Shown: piece by piece, positions 35,722 through 43,224 of the stretch | How positions within the stretch are numbered: position 1 is the stretch's first letter | Layout: the number at the start of each line of letters is the position of its first letter | Source: an uncultured Eggerthellaceae bacterium | GTDB taxonomy: Bacteria > Actinomycetota > Coriobacteriia > Coriobacteriales > Eggerthellaceae | Direction of reading: 5' to 3' | DNA length: 46,827 nucleotides | Assembly (NCBI GenBank): GCA_910584145.1 | Contig: CAJTXX010000013.1 | Coordinates: 1-46,827, forward strand | Program-made: the position numbers and the translations under genes | The notes under the pieces: generated by a model | What the model saw: only the letters and a program-made list of their open reading frames with translations | What the model was told of the DNA's origin: nothing | Databases searched by the model: none

Positions 35722-36138
35722 TCAGCCGGCGTCGCCGCGCTGCGGCGGCTCCTCAGCCAGCTCGCGCGCCCAGTCGATATCGGGCGGCGGCCCTAACGGG
35801 CGCGCATCGTCGAGTGAGGCGCCATCCCACTGGTACGTCCCCATGATGACGCGGCCCTCATCATCGAAGCCGACGCCCTCCTCCGCGAGCATCCCGCGTT
35901 GCACGTCTTCCCCACCGAAGGCGAACCCCGTCGCCATCGAGCCGTCCTTGAACACCACCCGATGGCACGGTATGGCATCAGCCTCTATCCCCGGCGCCGG
36001 GTTAGCGCGCAGAGCATAGCCGACGTAGCGGGCCGACCGCGGCGCGCCGATCAAACGTGCCACCTGGCCATACGTCGCCACCTTCCCGCGCGGTATGCGC
36101 CCCACCACCGCGAACACCCTCTCCGAGAAATCGCCCAT
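35722..36138 (-). CDS. MGMT-family O6-alkylguanine-DNA alkyltransferase-like protein
   Basis: The product of about 138 residues consists of the DNA-binding/methyltransferase domain only: FAVVGRIPRGKVATYGQVA, then active-site PCHRVV (Cys about 58). The alkyl-acceptor Cys is kept, unlike in the ATL proteins that have Trp there. The N-terminal domain of Ogt/Ada is missing, and an extra C-terminal tail of about 50 residues is present. The start is uncertain: ATG 36138 has GGAG at 5 nt; ATG 36153 is also possible. It converges with the glycosylase gene, making a small DNA-repair cluster. Confidence 0.85.
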   Translation of the reverse strand: MGDFSERVFAVVGRIPRGKVATYGQVARLIGAPRSARYVGYALRANPAPGIEADAIPCHRVVFKDGSMATGFAFGGEDVQRGMLAEEGVGFDDEGRVIMGTYQWDGASLDDARPLGPPPDIDWARELAEEPPQRGDAG

Positions 36139-36458
36139 GCGCGCTCCGTCCATGCCCAGTCCGCCATCTGCTGCCACTATATACGATGGATGCGCCCGCG
36201 ACCCGAGCATTGCGCGGATGCCCCCGTGCGGCTACAATGCGAGGATCGATGTTCCGGCGGGGCCTTTGGCAAGCACCGCCTCGAGGAAGGCAAGGTGCAT
36301 GAAGAGATAGCGATGCCCGAACGGGAGCCCATACCGCACACGACCGATCACGGGAGCTGCGTCTTGGGTGCTGCATCGCAATGCACGTCTCTTCCCGCCT
36401 GAACCGCATCAGCATGCCTGCGCCCGGCGCGGCTCCCCTTCCGAAGAAGGAGCTCGCC
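36139..36458. other. Long leader region of the ABC-F gene
   Basis: About 320 bp with no protein gene I can support. It contains a good plus-strand promoter (36210-36238) and a leader of about 215 nt before the ABC-F start. In the leader a tiny open frame ATG AAG AGA TAG (36299-36310) follows a GAGGAAGG ribosome-site-like run, and a 29-codon frame starts at 36312. Confidence 0.55.
36210..36238 (+). promoter_or_regulatory. Promoter of the ABC-F gene
   Basis: TTGCGC (36210-36215) and TACAAT (36233-36238) are separated by exactly 17 bp, giving a predicted start near 36245. Confidence 0.6.
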
Positions 36459-37946
36459 ATGCAACTGAATCTCGACCATATCAGCTTCACCTACCCGAGC
36501 GCGTCTGCGCCCATCCTCGAAGATGTCACGGTCGCCTTCCCGCAAGGGTGGACGGGCATCGTAGGCGACAACGGCTGCGGGAAGACCACGCTGGCCACCA
36601 TCGCCTGCGGCAAGCTGCGCCCCGATGCGGGCTCGGTCAGCCCGGCTCTGTTCGCCATCTACTGCGAGCAGAGCACCGCTATCGAGCCCGACAGGCTCTC
36701 TGACTTCGCGGCGGATTGGGGCGGGGAAGCTCAAGCGATGCGCCGTATGCTGGGCATAGACGACGAATGGCTCTGGCGCTACGATACGCTCTCAGGCGGC
36801 CAGCGCAAGCGCATACAGATAGCCTGCGCGCTGACAGCGCGGCCCGACGTGCTGGTGATGGACGAGCCCACGAACGACCTGGACGCCACCACGCGCGCTG
36901 CGGTGGCCGATGCGCTCGCCTCCTTCACGGGCGTCGGGCTGCTCATCTCCCACGACCGCGACCTGCTCGACCACCTGGTATCGCAGTGCCTCATGTACGA
37001 GGCGGGGCGCCCCACCATGCGCCCCGGCACCTACTCCCGAGCGCGAGCGCAAGCGCTCGTCGAAGCGCAGACCGCGCACCGGGCGCAAGAGAAAGCGCGC
37101 GGCGAGGTGCGCCGTCTGCAAGCCGAGGCCACCAGGCGGCGCGAGGAGGCCAGCCGCGCAGGGGCGAAGCGCAGCGCGCGCCTGCTCGACCGCCATGACA
37201 GCGACGGGCGCGAGCGCATCGGGCGAGCCATCGTCTCCGGAAAGGACGGGGTGGCGCCGAAGCTGTCTGCGTCGATGGAGGGACGGCTCGCCAAGGCGAA
37301 AGACCAGCTCGCCTCGGCGCGCACAGCCAAGCGCTACGACGGGCGCATCGCCGAGCATGGCAGCGCATCGAGAGCCAAGACGGTGGCGCACCTCGATGCC
37401 GGCACCATCAGCGCGGGCGGCTTCTCGCTACGCATCCCCGAGCTCTGGGTGGGACCCACCGACCACGTAACGGTCTCGGGTGATAACGGCTGCGGGAAGA
37501 GCTTGCTCGTCGGGCGCATCGCCGCAGCCGTGCACGATGGCGTGAAGGCCGCCTGCCTGCCCCAAGAGGTCGATGCTGCCACGCGGACGCGGGCGCTGCG
37601 AGCGCTCGACGAGCTCGACAATGCCGCCCGCGGCCAGGTGCTCTCCCTCGTAGAGCGCTTGAACACCGATGCCGCGCAGCTCGTCAGCGGCGACGACATC
37701 AGCCCCGGCGAATTGAAGAAGCTCCTGCTCGCGGAATACCTGATCGGCGACCCGCAGCTCCTCATCCTCGACGAGCCCACCAACCACTTGGATATCGGCT
37801 CCATCGAAGCGCTCGGCGAGGCGCTGTGCCGCTTCCCCGGTGCGCTCGTGCTGGTGACGCACGATGCCGCCCTGCGCGAAGCCGTCTCCGATATCAGATG
37901 GCAGATAGCAGCGGAGGGCGCATGCTGCGCCCTCCATGTCGGCTGA
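36459..37946 (+). CDS. ABC-F family ATPase (ribosome protection/translation factor type)
   Basis: The 495-residue soluble protein has two ATPase domains and no membrane part. The first has Walker A GDNGCGKTT, signature LSGGQRKRIQIA and Walker B VLVMDEPTNDLD. The second has GDNGCGKSLL, a divergent signature SPGELKKLLLAEYL and LLILDEPTNHLD. The domains are joined by a charged coiled-coil linker (about 195-300, Arg/Glu/Ala-rich), the part that reaches into the ribosomal P-site region in ABC-F factors. Vga/Lsa/Msr-like antibiotic protection or a translation factor role are both possible. AAGGAG lies 6 nt before ATG 36459. Confidence 0.9.
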   Translation: MQLNLDHISFTYPSASAPILEDVTVAFPQGWTGIVGDNGCGKTTLATIACGKLRPDAGSVSPALFAIYCEQSTAIEPDRLSDFAADWGGEAQAMRRMLGIDDEWLWRYDTLSGGQRKRIQIACALTARPDVLVMDEPTNDLDATTRAAVADALASFTGVGLLISHDRDLLDHLVSQCLMYEAGRPTMRPGTYSRARAQALVEAQTAHRAQEKARGEVRRLQAEATRRREEASRAGAKRSARLLDRHDSDGRERIGRAIVSGKDGVAPKLSASMEGRLAKAKDQLASARTAKRYDGRIAEHGSASRAKTVAHLDAGTISAGGFSLRIPELWVGPTDHVTVSGDNGCGKSLLVGRIAAAVHDGVKAACLPQEVDAATRTRALRALDELDNAARGQVLSLVERLNTDAAQLVSGDDISPGELKKLLLAEYLIGDPQLLILDEPTNHLDIGSIEALGEALCRFPGALVLVTHDAALREAVSDIRWQIAAEGACCALHVG

Positions 37947-38026
37947 ATATCGGCCCGGCAGATAGGCACCCTCCGCCGCGCACGATCGCTGAGAAGGCCC
38001 CACCGGACGCCCTCGGAAGCGGCCGC

Positions 38027-38263
38027 TTACTGGTAGGTATAGAAGCCCGCGCCCGCGTTCACGCCGGTCTTGCCCTCATCGATGTAGCGCTTGAGCAGCG
38101 CGGCGATGCGCCCCGCGGTGCTGTCAGGGTCTTTCGCCGCCGGGTTCGCCGCCACGATGTTGTATGCGGTAGCGAGGCCTACGATATCGAGGATGCGGAA
38201 CGGGCCCAAAAGCGCGCCGGTGCCGAGCGTCCATGCCCGGTCGACCGTCTCCACGTCGGCCAT
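38027..38263 (-). pseudogene. C-terminal remnant of 3-hydroxyacyl-CoA dehydrogenase
   Basis: About 78 codons match only the end of 3-hydroxybutyryl/3-hydroxyacyl-CoA dehydrogenases: MADVETVDRAW, GPFRILDIVGLATAYNIV, and the terminal GAGFYTYQ. The NAD-binding domain (about 190 residues) is missing; immediately upstream lies the MerR regulator's 3' end. The frame can be read a few codons further upstream (LSKAPAETAPHCAAG) before the similarity is lost. There is no ribosome site before the ATG. I interpret it as a deletion remnant. Confidence 0.75.
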
Positions 38264-38288
38264 GCCGGCGGCGCAGTGCGGCGCTGTC

Positions 38289-39074
38289 TCAGCGGGAGCC
38301 TTGGAAAGATTCCACAGCAGCGACTAGGAATGCGGTCGCGCCCTCGCCCGCTGCATCGTCGTAGTAGGCGGTGAAGCGCGGGTCGGCCAGATAGCTGCGC
38401 ACGAGGGCCAGATAGACCTGCTTGTCGGCTATGCCGCCCCAGTGGAAGGCGACCCAGCGCTCATGCATGCGCGCGAGCTCAGCCGCCGCCTCCCCCGCCG
38501 GATCACCCGCCGCCAACGCAAGGCGCAGCTGCACCTTGATGGATTCCTCCAGCAGCCCTTTCGCGTCCCACTCGTCCTGCGTGAGCGCCATCATGCGCTC
38601 GTTCGCCGCCTCGACGGCTTCGGTACCATAGCGCTCGCGCGCTTCCCGGCCGTAAGCCGCCTCGGCATCGCGCAGGGTCTGCGCTTTCATCTCCTCGAAG
38701 GCATCTTCGGTTCCCATATGCTCAATCCTCTCGATAGCACGGATGGCGGCCTCGGTGTGCGCAACCGCCTCCTCCAGCGATCGGCCCTGTGCGCGCAGGG
38801 CTTGGAGGTGCCGGATGAGCGCGTCGTAGAGCGAGCAGTCATCAGCCAGCAGCTCGCCGATGGTGCCGAGCGGCAACCCGCAGAGCTTCATGGCCTGTAT
38901 CTGCGCGAGCCGCCGCGCGTCAGCGGGGCTGTAAGCACGATATCCGTTGGCTGAGCGCGCGGGGCGCAAGAGGCCGATGCTCTCGTAATGGCGCAGGGTG
39001 CGCGTGCTCAGACCGGCCCGTTCGGCCAGCTCGCCGATGCTCATAGTGCGCGGTACGGGCGCTGTGCGGTCCAT
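38289..39074 (-). CDS. MerR-family regulator with TipAS drug-binding domain
   Basis: The 261-residue protein has an N-terminal MerR helix-turn-helix (about 10-80: SIGELAERAGLSTRTLRHYESIGLL, GYRAY), a dimerisation coiled coil (about 85-120) and a C-terminal TipAS domain (about 140-255) with ERWVAFHWG and the YLADPRFTAYYDD segment. TipA-like proteins sense thiopeptides and other drugs and activate their own promoter. GGAGG lies 8 nt before ATG 39074; the operator/promoter is visible just upstream. The target besides itself is unknown. Confidence 0.9.
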   Translation of the reverse strand: MDRTAPVPRTMSIGELAERAGLSTRTLRHYESIGLLRPARSANGYRAYSPADARRLAQIQAMKLCGLPLGTIGELLADDCSLYDALIRHLQALRAQGRSLEEAVAHTEAAIRAIERIEHMGTEDAFEEMKAQTLRDAEAAYGREARERYGTEAVEAANERMMALTQDEWDAKGLLEESIKVQLRLALAAGDPAGEAAAELARMHERWVAFHWGGIADKQVYLALVRSYLADPRFTAYYDDAAGEGATAFLVAAVESFQGSR

Positions 39075-39094
39075 CCGTATCACCTCCGGAGAGC

Positions 39095-39125
39095 ATGATG
39101 CACCTTGACGCAGCGTGAAGGTCAA
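39095..39125 (-). promoter_or_regulatory. MerR-type promoter with 19-bp spacer and operator
   Basis: On the minus strand TTGACC (39125-39120) and CATCAT (39100-39095) are separated by 19 bp, the over-long spacer that MerR activators correct. The spacer carries the inverted repeat ACCTTCACG / CGTCAAGGT, as expected for the operator of the adjacent TipA-like gene. Confidence 0.8.
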
Positions 39126-39307
39126 GCGCTATGCGGGGAAGCTAGCGCGATGCTGACGGCTAACCAGCGAGGCTGTGGCTGGCCGATATGCGGCTCGGCG
39201 GTGGTGCTCAGCAGGGACGCCGGTACGATCCTGCTGCCCCATTGCGCGTCGCGGCGAGCGGCGCCGACCGCCCGGCGGCTCACCTTCGCCGCATCCCTCG
39301 CGCCAGC

Positions 39308-39937
39308 CTAGCGCGTGCCGAAGATGCGGTCGCCCGCGTCGCCCAGCCCGGGCACGATATAGGCGTTCTCGTCCAGCGTCTCGTCCACCGCTGCCACGTA
39401 GATGTCGACGTCGGGGTGGGCAGCGCGTACCGCATCGACCCCTTGCGGCGCCGCCACCAGGTTCACCAACCTGATGTTCGTGCACCCGCGACGCTTCAGG
39501 CTGGTCAGCGCGTCCACCGCACTGCCGCCCGTCGCCAGCATGGGGTCGACCACCATGACCACCGACTGCTCGTAGCCCTCGGGCATCTTGTAATAGTATT
39601 CCTCGGGCAGATGCGTCTCCTCGTTGCGCACGAGCCCGATGTGCCCCACATGCGCGAACGGCATCAGCTCGAGCAGGCCATCCACCATGCCCAGCCCCGC
39701 ACGCAAGATGGGGACGATGGTGAAGAACCCGTCTTTCAGCACTGGGAAATCGGCCCGGCACAGCGGCGTTTCGATGCTCTCGGTCTTCGTCGGGAAATCG
39801 CGCGTGATCTCGTAGCCCATCAGCAGCGATATCTCTTTCAGCAGCGCCCGGAATTCCGGCGAGGACGTGCGGCGGTCGCGCATACGCGTCAGCTTCGCCT
39901 CGATGAGCGGATGAGTGATAACGTGCAGGCTTCCCAT
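39308..39937 (-). CDS. upp: Uracil phosphoribosyltransferase
   Basis: Salvages uracil to UMP with PRPP. The 209-residue protein has the family features: N-terminal HVITHPLIEAKLTRMRD, PILRAGLGMVDG, the PRPP-binding loop MVVDPMLATGGSA, and a C-terminal PGLGDAGDRIFGT uracil-binding segment. The true start is ATG 39937 after GAGGAGG; the frame extends much further upstream into uraA without homology. It lies 71 bp downstream of uraA in the same direction, a coherent uracil uptake and salvage pair. Confidence 0.97.
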   Translation of the reverse strand: MGSLHVITHPLIEAKLTRMRDRRTSSPEFRALLKEISLLMGYEITRDFPTKTESIETPLCRADFPVLKDGFFTIVPILRAGLGMVDGLLELMPFAHVGHIGLVRNEETHLPEEYYYKMPEGYEQSVVMVVDPMLATGGSAVDALTSLKRRGCTNIRLVNLVAAPQGVDAVRAAHPDVDIYVAAVDETLDENAYIVPGLGDAGDRIFGTR

Positions 39938-40008
39938 AATGCGCCCTCCTCCTGATGCGGCTGCTGATAGCATTCTACCCGAGATGCGGCGGTACCCGTG
40001 CCAGGCAT

Positions 40009-41454
40009 TCAGCCGATCGGGAGGTCTTCCACCTCGGCTTCGAGCGGCAGGGGCGGGTCGCCCGGACCCTCGGACTTCGGCGCCGCTTCGCCCCACGAGC
40101 TCTCGTAGCCGGGCAGGATGATGTTGAGCACGATGCCCGCGATGGAGCCGATGGCGAGCCCCGACAGCGACACGTCGATGCCGCCGATGGGGATGACGAT
40201 GGCGCCGGCCGCGCTGTACGCGATGCCCAGCGAGAGCACCAGTATCAGCGCCGTTATGAGGATGTTGCGGCTCGCCATGAAGTCGACGTGGTTCTCCACC
40301 AGATTCCTGATGCCCACGCTGGAGATCATGCCGTAGAGCACGAGCGAGACGCCGCCGATGACGCACGCCGGCATGACGGCGATGACCGCCGCGAACTTCG
40401 GGCAGAACGAGAACACGATGGCGAACAGAGCGGCGATGCGCACCACGCGCGGGTCGAGCACGCGGGTGAGCGCGAGCACGCCGGTGTTCTCGCCGTAGGT
40501 GGTGTTGGCCGGCGCGCCGAACAGCGAAGCCAGCATGGTGGCGAAGCCATCGCCGAGGAGCGTGCGGTGCAGCCCCGGGTCGGCCAGATAGTTGCGATTG
40601 CAGGTGGAGCTGATGGCGGACATGTCGCCGATGTGCTCGATCATAGTGGCGAAGGCTAGCGGCATGATGGTGATGATGGCCGTGATGGCGAGGCCCGCAT
40701 CGAACCCAGGGCCCGCCAATGCGAACACCGTGTTAGACCACAGGACGGGTAGGCCGATCCATGCTGCGTCGGCCACCGGCGCGAAGTCGACGATGCCGGT
40801 GACGGCAGCCACCGCATACGAGCCGATGACGCCCAGCAAGATGGGGATGATGCGGATCATGCCGCGCCCCCAGATGTTCGCCACGATGATGATGACGATG
40901 GCCGCGATGGCGATAGGCCAGTTCGTCTCGCAATTGGCGATGGCCGAGCTCGCCAAGATGAGCCCGATGCAGATGACGATGGGCCCAGTGACCACCGGCG
41001 GGAAGAACCGCATGATGCGCTCGGTGCCGAAGATGCGGAAGAGCGCAGAGAGCACGAGGTACAGCAGCCCCGAGCAGGCGACGCCTAGGCAGGCATACGG
41101 CAGCAGCTCGGGCTCGCCGGCGGGCGCGATGGCCACGTAGCCGGCGATGAACGCGAACGAGGAGCCCAGGAAGGCCGGCACCTTCCCCTTCGTTATGAGG
41201 TGGAACAGCAGCGTGCCGAGACCCGCGAACAGCAGCGTGGCCGACACCGACAGCCCTGTGAGCGTCGGCACCAAGATAGTGGCGCCGAACATGGCGAACA
41301 TATGCTGCAAGCCGAACAGCGCCATCTTCGGAGCGCCGAGCGCGCGAGCGTCGTAGATGGCGCCTTTCGCGTCGGGCGCACCCATCGTCGGGACGCTCGC
41401 GGACGATGCGGCGGGCGGCTGGTTCGAGGTGCGCTCGTCAGATGCTGGTGGCAT
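40009..41454 (-). CDS. uraA: Uracil/xanthine permease
   Basis: The 481-residue NCS2-family nucleobase transporter has about 14 membrane segments. It begins (after a polar, Ala/Pro-rich extension of about 40 residues) with LGLQHMFAMFGATILVP-like sequence and has QxxGDMSAI-type (EHIGDMSAIS) and NTTYGENTGVL motifs of helices 8-10 that form the substrate site. GAGGAG lies 5 nt before ATG 41454. A GC-rich hairpin (41471-41497) occupies the leader. With upp it imports and fixes uracil. Confidence 0.94.
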   Translation of the reverse strand: MPPASDERTSNQPPAASSASVPTMGAPDAKGAIYDARALGAPKMALFGLQHMFAMFGATILVPTLTGLSVSATLLFAGLGTLLFHLITKGKVPAFLGSSFAFIAGYVAIAPAGEPELLPYACLGVACSGLLYLVLSALFRIFGTERIMRFFPPVVTGPIVICIGLILASSAIANCETNWPIAIAAIVIIIVANIWGRGMIRIIPILLGVIGSYAVAAVTGIVDFAPVADAAWIGLPVLWSNTVFALAGPGFDAGLAITAIITIMPLAFATMIEHIGDMSAISSTCNRNYLADPGLHRTLLGDGFATMLASLFGAPANTTYGENTGVLALTRVLDPRVVRIAALFAIVFSFCPKFAAVIAVMPACVIGGVSLVLYGMISSVGIRNLVENHVDFMASRNILITALILVLSLGIAYSAAGAIVIPIGGIDVSLSGLAIGSIAGIVLNIILPGYESSWGEAAPKSEGPGDPPLPLEAEVEDLPIG

Positions 41455-41755
41455 GATGCTCCTCACTGTTGGGATGGGGCCGCGCGGGCGGCCTCCCATA
41501 CGATATCATGGCACGCCCCGAGAGCGGTCCACGACTGTGCGAGATGGGCAGATGAGCGCACGAACGATCGCCGAGCAGATAGCGCTGCGATCCCTTTTCG
41601 AGACGATATGGCGGACGCCTTTTGCCTTGCAACTGCCCCACCGCAGCATTCCCGAGCGCTCGCATCCCCTTTCCGGCCTCTTTCTAAGCCCCCCTCCCCT
41701 TCCGATTCTGCTAGGCTTGCAGAAAAAGCCGCGGTTCAACTCGAAGGAGAACATC
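41455..41755. other. Divergent spacer with uraA leader hairpin
   Basis: About 300 bp between uraA and the glyoxalase-nitroreductase gene. GGGATGGGGCCGC and its partner GCGGCCTCCC (41471-41497) form a GC-rich hairpin just upstream of the uraA ribosome site. The rest holds a pyrimidine-rich run before the fusion gene and no other gene I can support. Confidence 0.5.
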
Positions 41756-42670
41756 ATGGAGAGCAGAGCCATCCACCGCTGCCTGCACGTGCTCGACCTA
41801 GACAGGTCGCTCGACTTCTACGAGAGGGCGCTCGGCATGACCGAGATCCGCCGCATGGGCCCCGAGGACGGCTCGTGGATCAACGCATTCATCGGAAGCG
41901 AAGGCTCCGGATTCCAGCTGGAGCTCACATGGAACCGCGGCCGCACCGAGCCCTACGACAACGGCGGCCGCGACTCGCACCTCGCTTTCACCGTGCCCGA
42001 CTACGAGGCAGCCCATGCGCTGCACGAGCACATGGGCTGCATCTGCCACGAGAACGAGGCGATGGGTCTCTACTTCATCGAGGACCCCGACGGGTGCTGG
42101 CTCGAGATCCTGCCTGAGAAGGCCGAGTTCGCACCCCAGCCCGGCGTGGACGTGCTGTCGGCCATGACAGCCCGGCGCAGCGTGCGGGAGTATTCGGGCG
42201 AGCCCGTGCCGCAGGAGCTGCTGGACCGCATCATACGCGCCGGACTGCTCTCCGCATCGGGGCGCAGGCGCAGGCCCTGGGAGCTCATCGTCGTGCGCGA
42301 CCGCGATACGCTGGCTAAGCTCGCCGGATGCCGCGACGCTGGGTCAGCCATGCTCGCGGGCGCCGATGCCGCCATCGCCGTGCTCGGCAACCCCGAGGTA
42401 GCCGACACGTGGGTCGAGGACTGCTCCATCGTCATGGCGAACATGCACCTCGAAGCATCAGCCTCAGGCGTCGGAAGCTGCTGGATACAAGGCCGCATGC
42501 GCACCGCCGCCGACGGTCGGTCGACCCAGGATTCCGTCGCCGACCTGCTCGGCATCCCCAAGCCATGGCAACTAGAGGCCATCCTGTCGCTAGGAATGCC
42601 AAAAGAGCAGCCCGACCACCGCGAGTTCGATAACGCACTGATGGAGAAAGTGCACGAGGAGCGGTTTTAA
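41756..42670 (+). CDS. Glyoxalase I-like / nitroreductase fusion protein
   Basis: The 304-residue soluble protein has two domains. Residues 5-122 are a vicinal-oxygen-chelate domain with the glyoxalase I metal set H11, E56, H75, E118 intact (HVLDLDRSLDFYERALGM, FQLELTWN, DSHLAF, DPDGCWLEIL). Residues about 132-300 are an FMN nitroreductase domain beginning MTARRSVREYSGEPVP and ending in the family's ILSLGMPKE. Expected activities are lactoyl-thiol lyase-like metal chemistry and NAD(P)H-dependent flavin reduction; the joint substrate is unknown. AAGGAG lies before ATG 41756. An in-frame upstream ATG (41553) gives a non-homologous leader. Confidence 0.9.
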   Translation: MESRAIHRCLHVLDLDRSLDFYERALGMTEIRRMGPEDGSWINAFIGSEGSGFQLELTWNRGRTEPYDNGGRDSHLAFTVPDYEAAHALHEHMGCICHENEAMGLYFIEDPDGCWLEILPEKAEFAPQPGVDVLSAMTARRSVREYSGEPVPQELLDRIIRAGLLSASGRRRRPWELIVVRDRDTLAKLAGCRDAGSAMLAGADAAIAVLGNPEVADTWVEDCSIVMANMHLEASASGVGSCWIQGRMRTAADGRSTQDSVADLLGIPKPWQLEAILSLGMPKEQPDHREFDNALMEKVHEERF

Positions 42671-42735
42671 GGAGCCACCCCGATCGCTATCTACTGGGAT
42701 TTGGGCGGTGCCGTGGGATGCTGAGCCTCAACCGA

Positions 42736-43224
42736 TCAGCGATTCAGCAATGGACCGCTTCTGCCTAATTCTTCAGCCAGGATCGGGAGCAGCTCTCCGA
42801 AGGTCTCATCGATCGCATCCTTCTTGAGCTGGCACTCCCATATCACATGCACCTTCCAGCCAGCCTCTTCCAGTTGGCTGATCTTGCGATGGTCGCGCTC
42901 GATATTCGCCTCGAACTTCACCACCCAATACTCGACGTTGCTCTTCGGGATCGGCAGGTCGCAGTGCGGGCACCGATGCCAAAAGTATCCATTCACGAAG
43001 ATGGCGACCTTCTTGCCCGGCCACGCGATATCTGGGCGCCCCGCCGCTTTCCACGGCAGCCGATAGCCGCCCAACCCCGCATCTCGCAACCGCCGCCGCA
43101 CGAGGAGCTCGGGTTTCGTGTCCTTGCGCTTATTGCCCCTCATGGCCTTGCTCGTCGCCTCAGAGCTCGCCCGCGGCGGACGAGGGACCTTGATGCGCGC
43201 TGCGCTTCCCTCAGAAAGCGCCAT
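42736..43224 (-). CDS. vsr: Very short patch repair (Vsr) endonuclease
   Basis: Nicks next to T:G mismatches formed when 5-methylcytosine deaminates. The 162-residue protein begins the conserved core at MRGNKRKDTKPELLVRRRL. It has catalytic Asp in GRPDIAWPG (D65), the His/Cys metal region NGYFWHRCPHC (H83, C85, H87, C88) and VERD-like ERDHRKISQLEEAGWKVHVIWEC. ATG 43224 (AAGAGG upstream) overlaps the methyltransferase gene by 14 bp, so they are co-expressed. It guards the host against mutation at the methylated sites. Confidence 0.93.
   Translation of the reverse strand: MALSEGSAARIKVPRPPRASSEATSKAMRGNKRKDTKPELLVRRRLRDAGLGGYRLPWKAAGRPDIAWPGKKVAIFVNGYFWHRCPHCDLPIPKSNVEYWVVKFEANIERDHRKISQLEEAGWKVHVIWECQLKKDAIDETFGELLPILAEELGRSGPLLNR

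Noticed and set aside
41553..41755. N-terminal extension of the glyoxalase-nitroreductase protein from ATG 41553
   Set aside because: The added residues have no similarity to either domain, while ATG 41756 has AAGGAG at good spacing and starts exactly at the glyoxalase fold.
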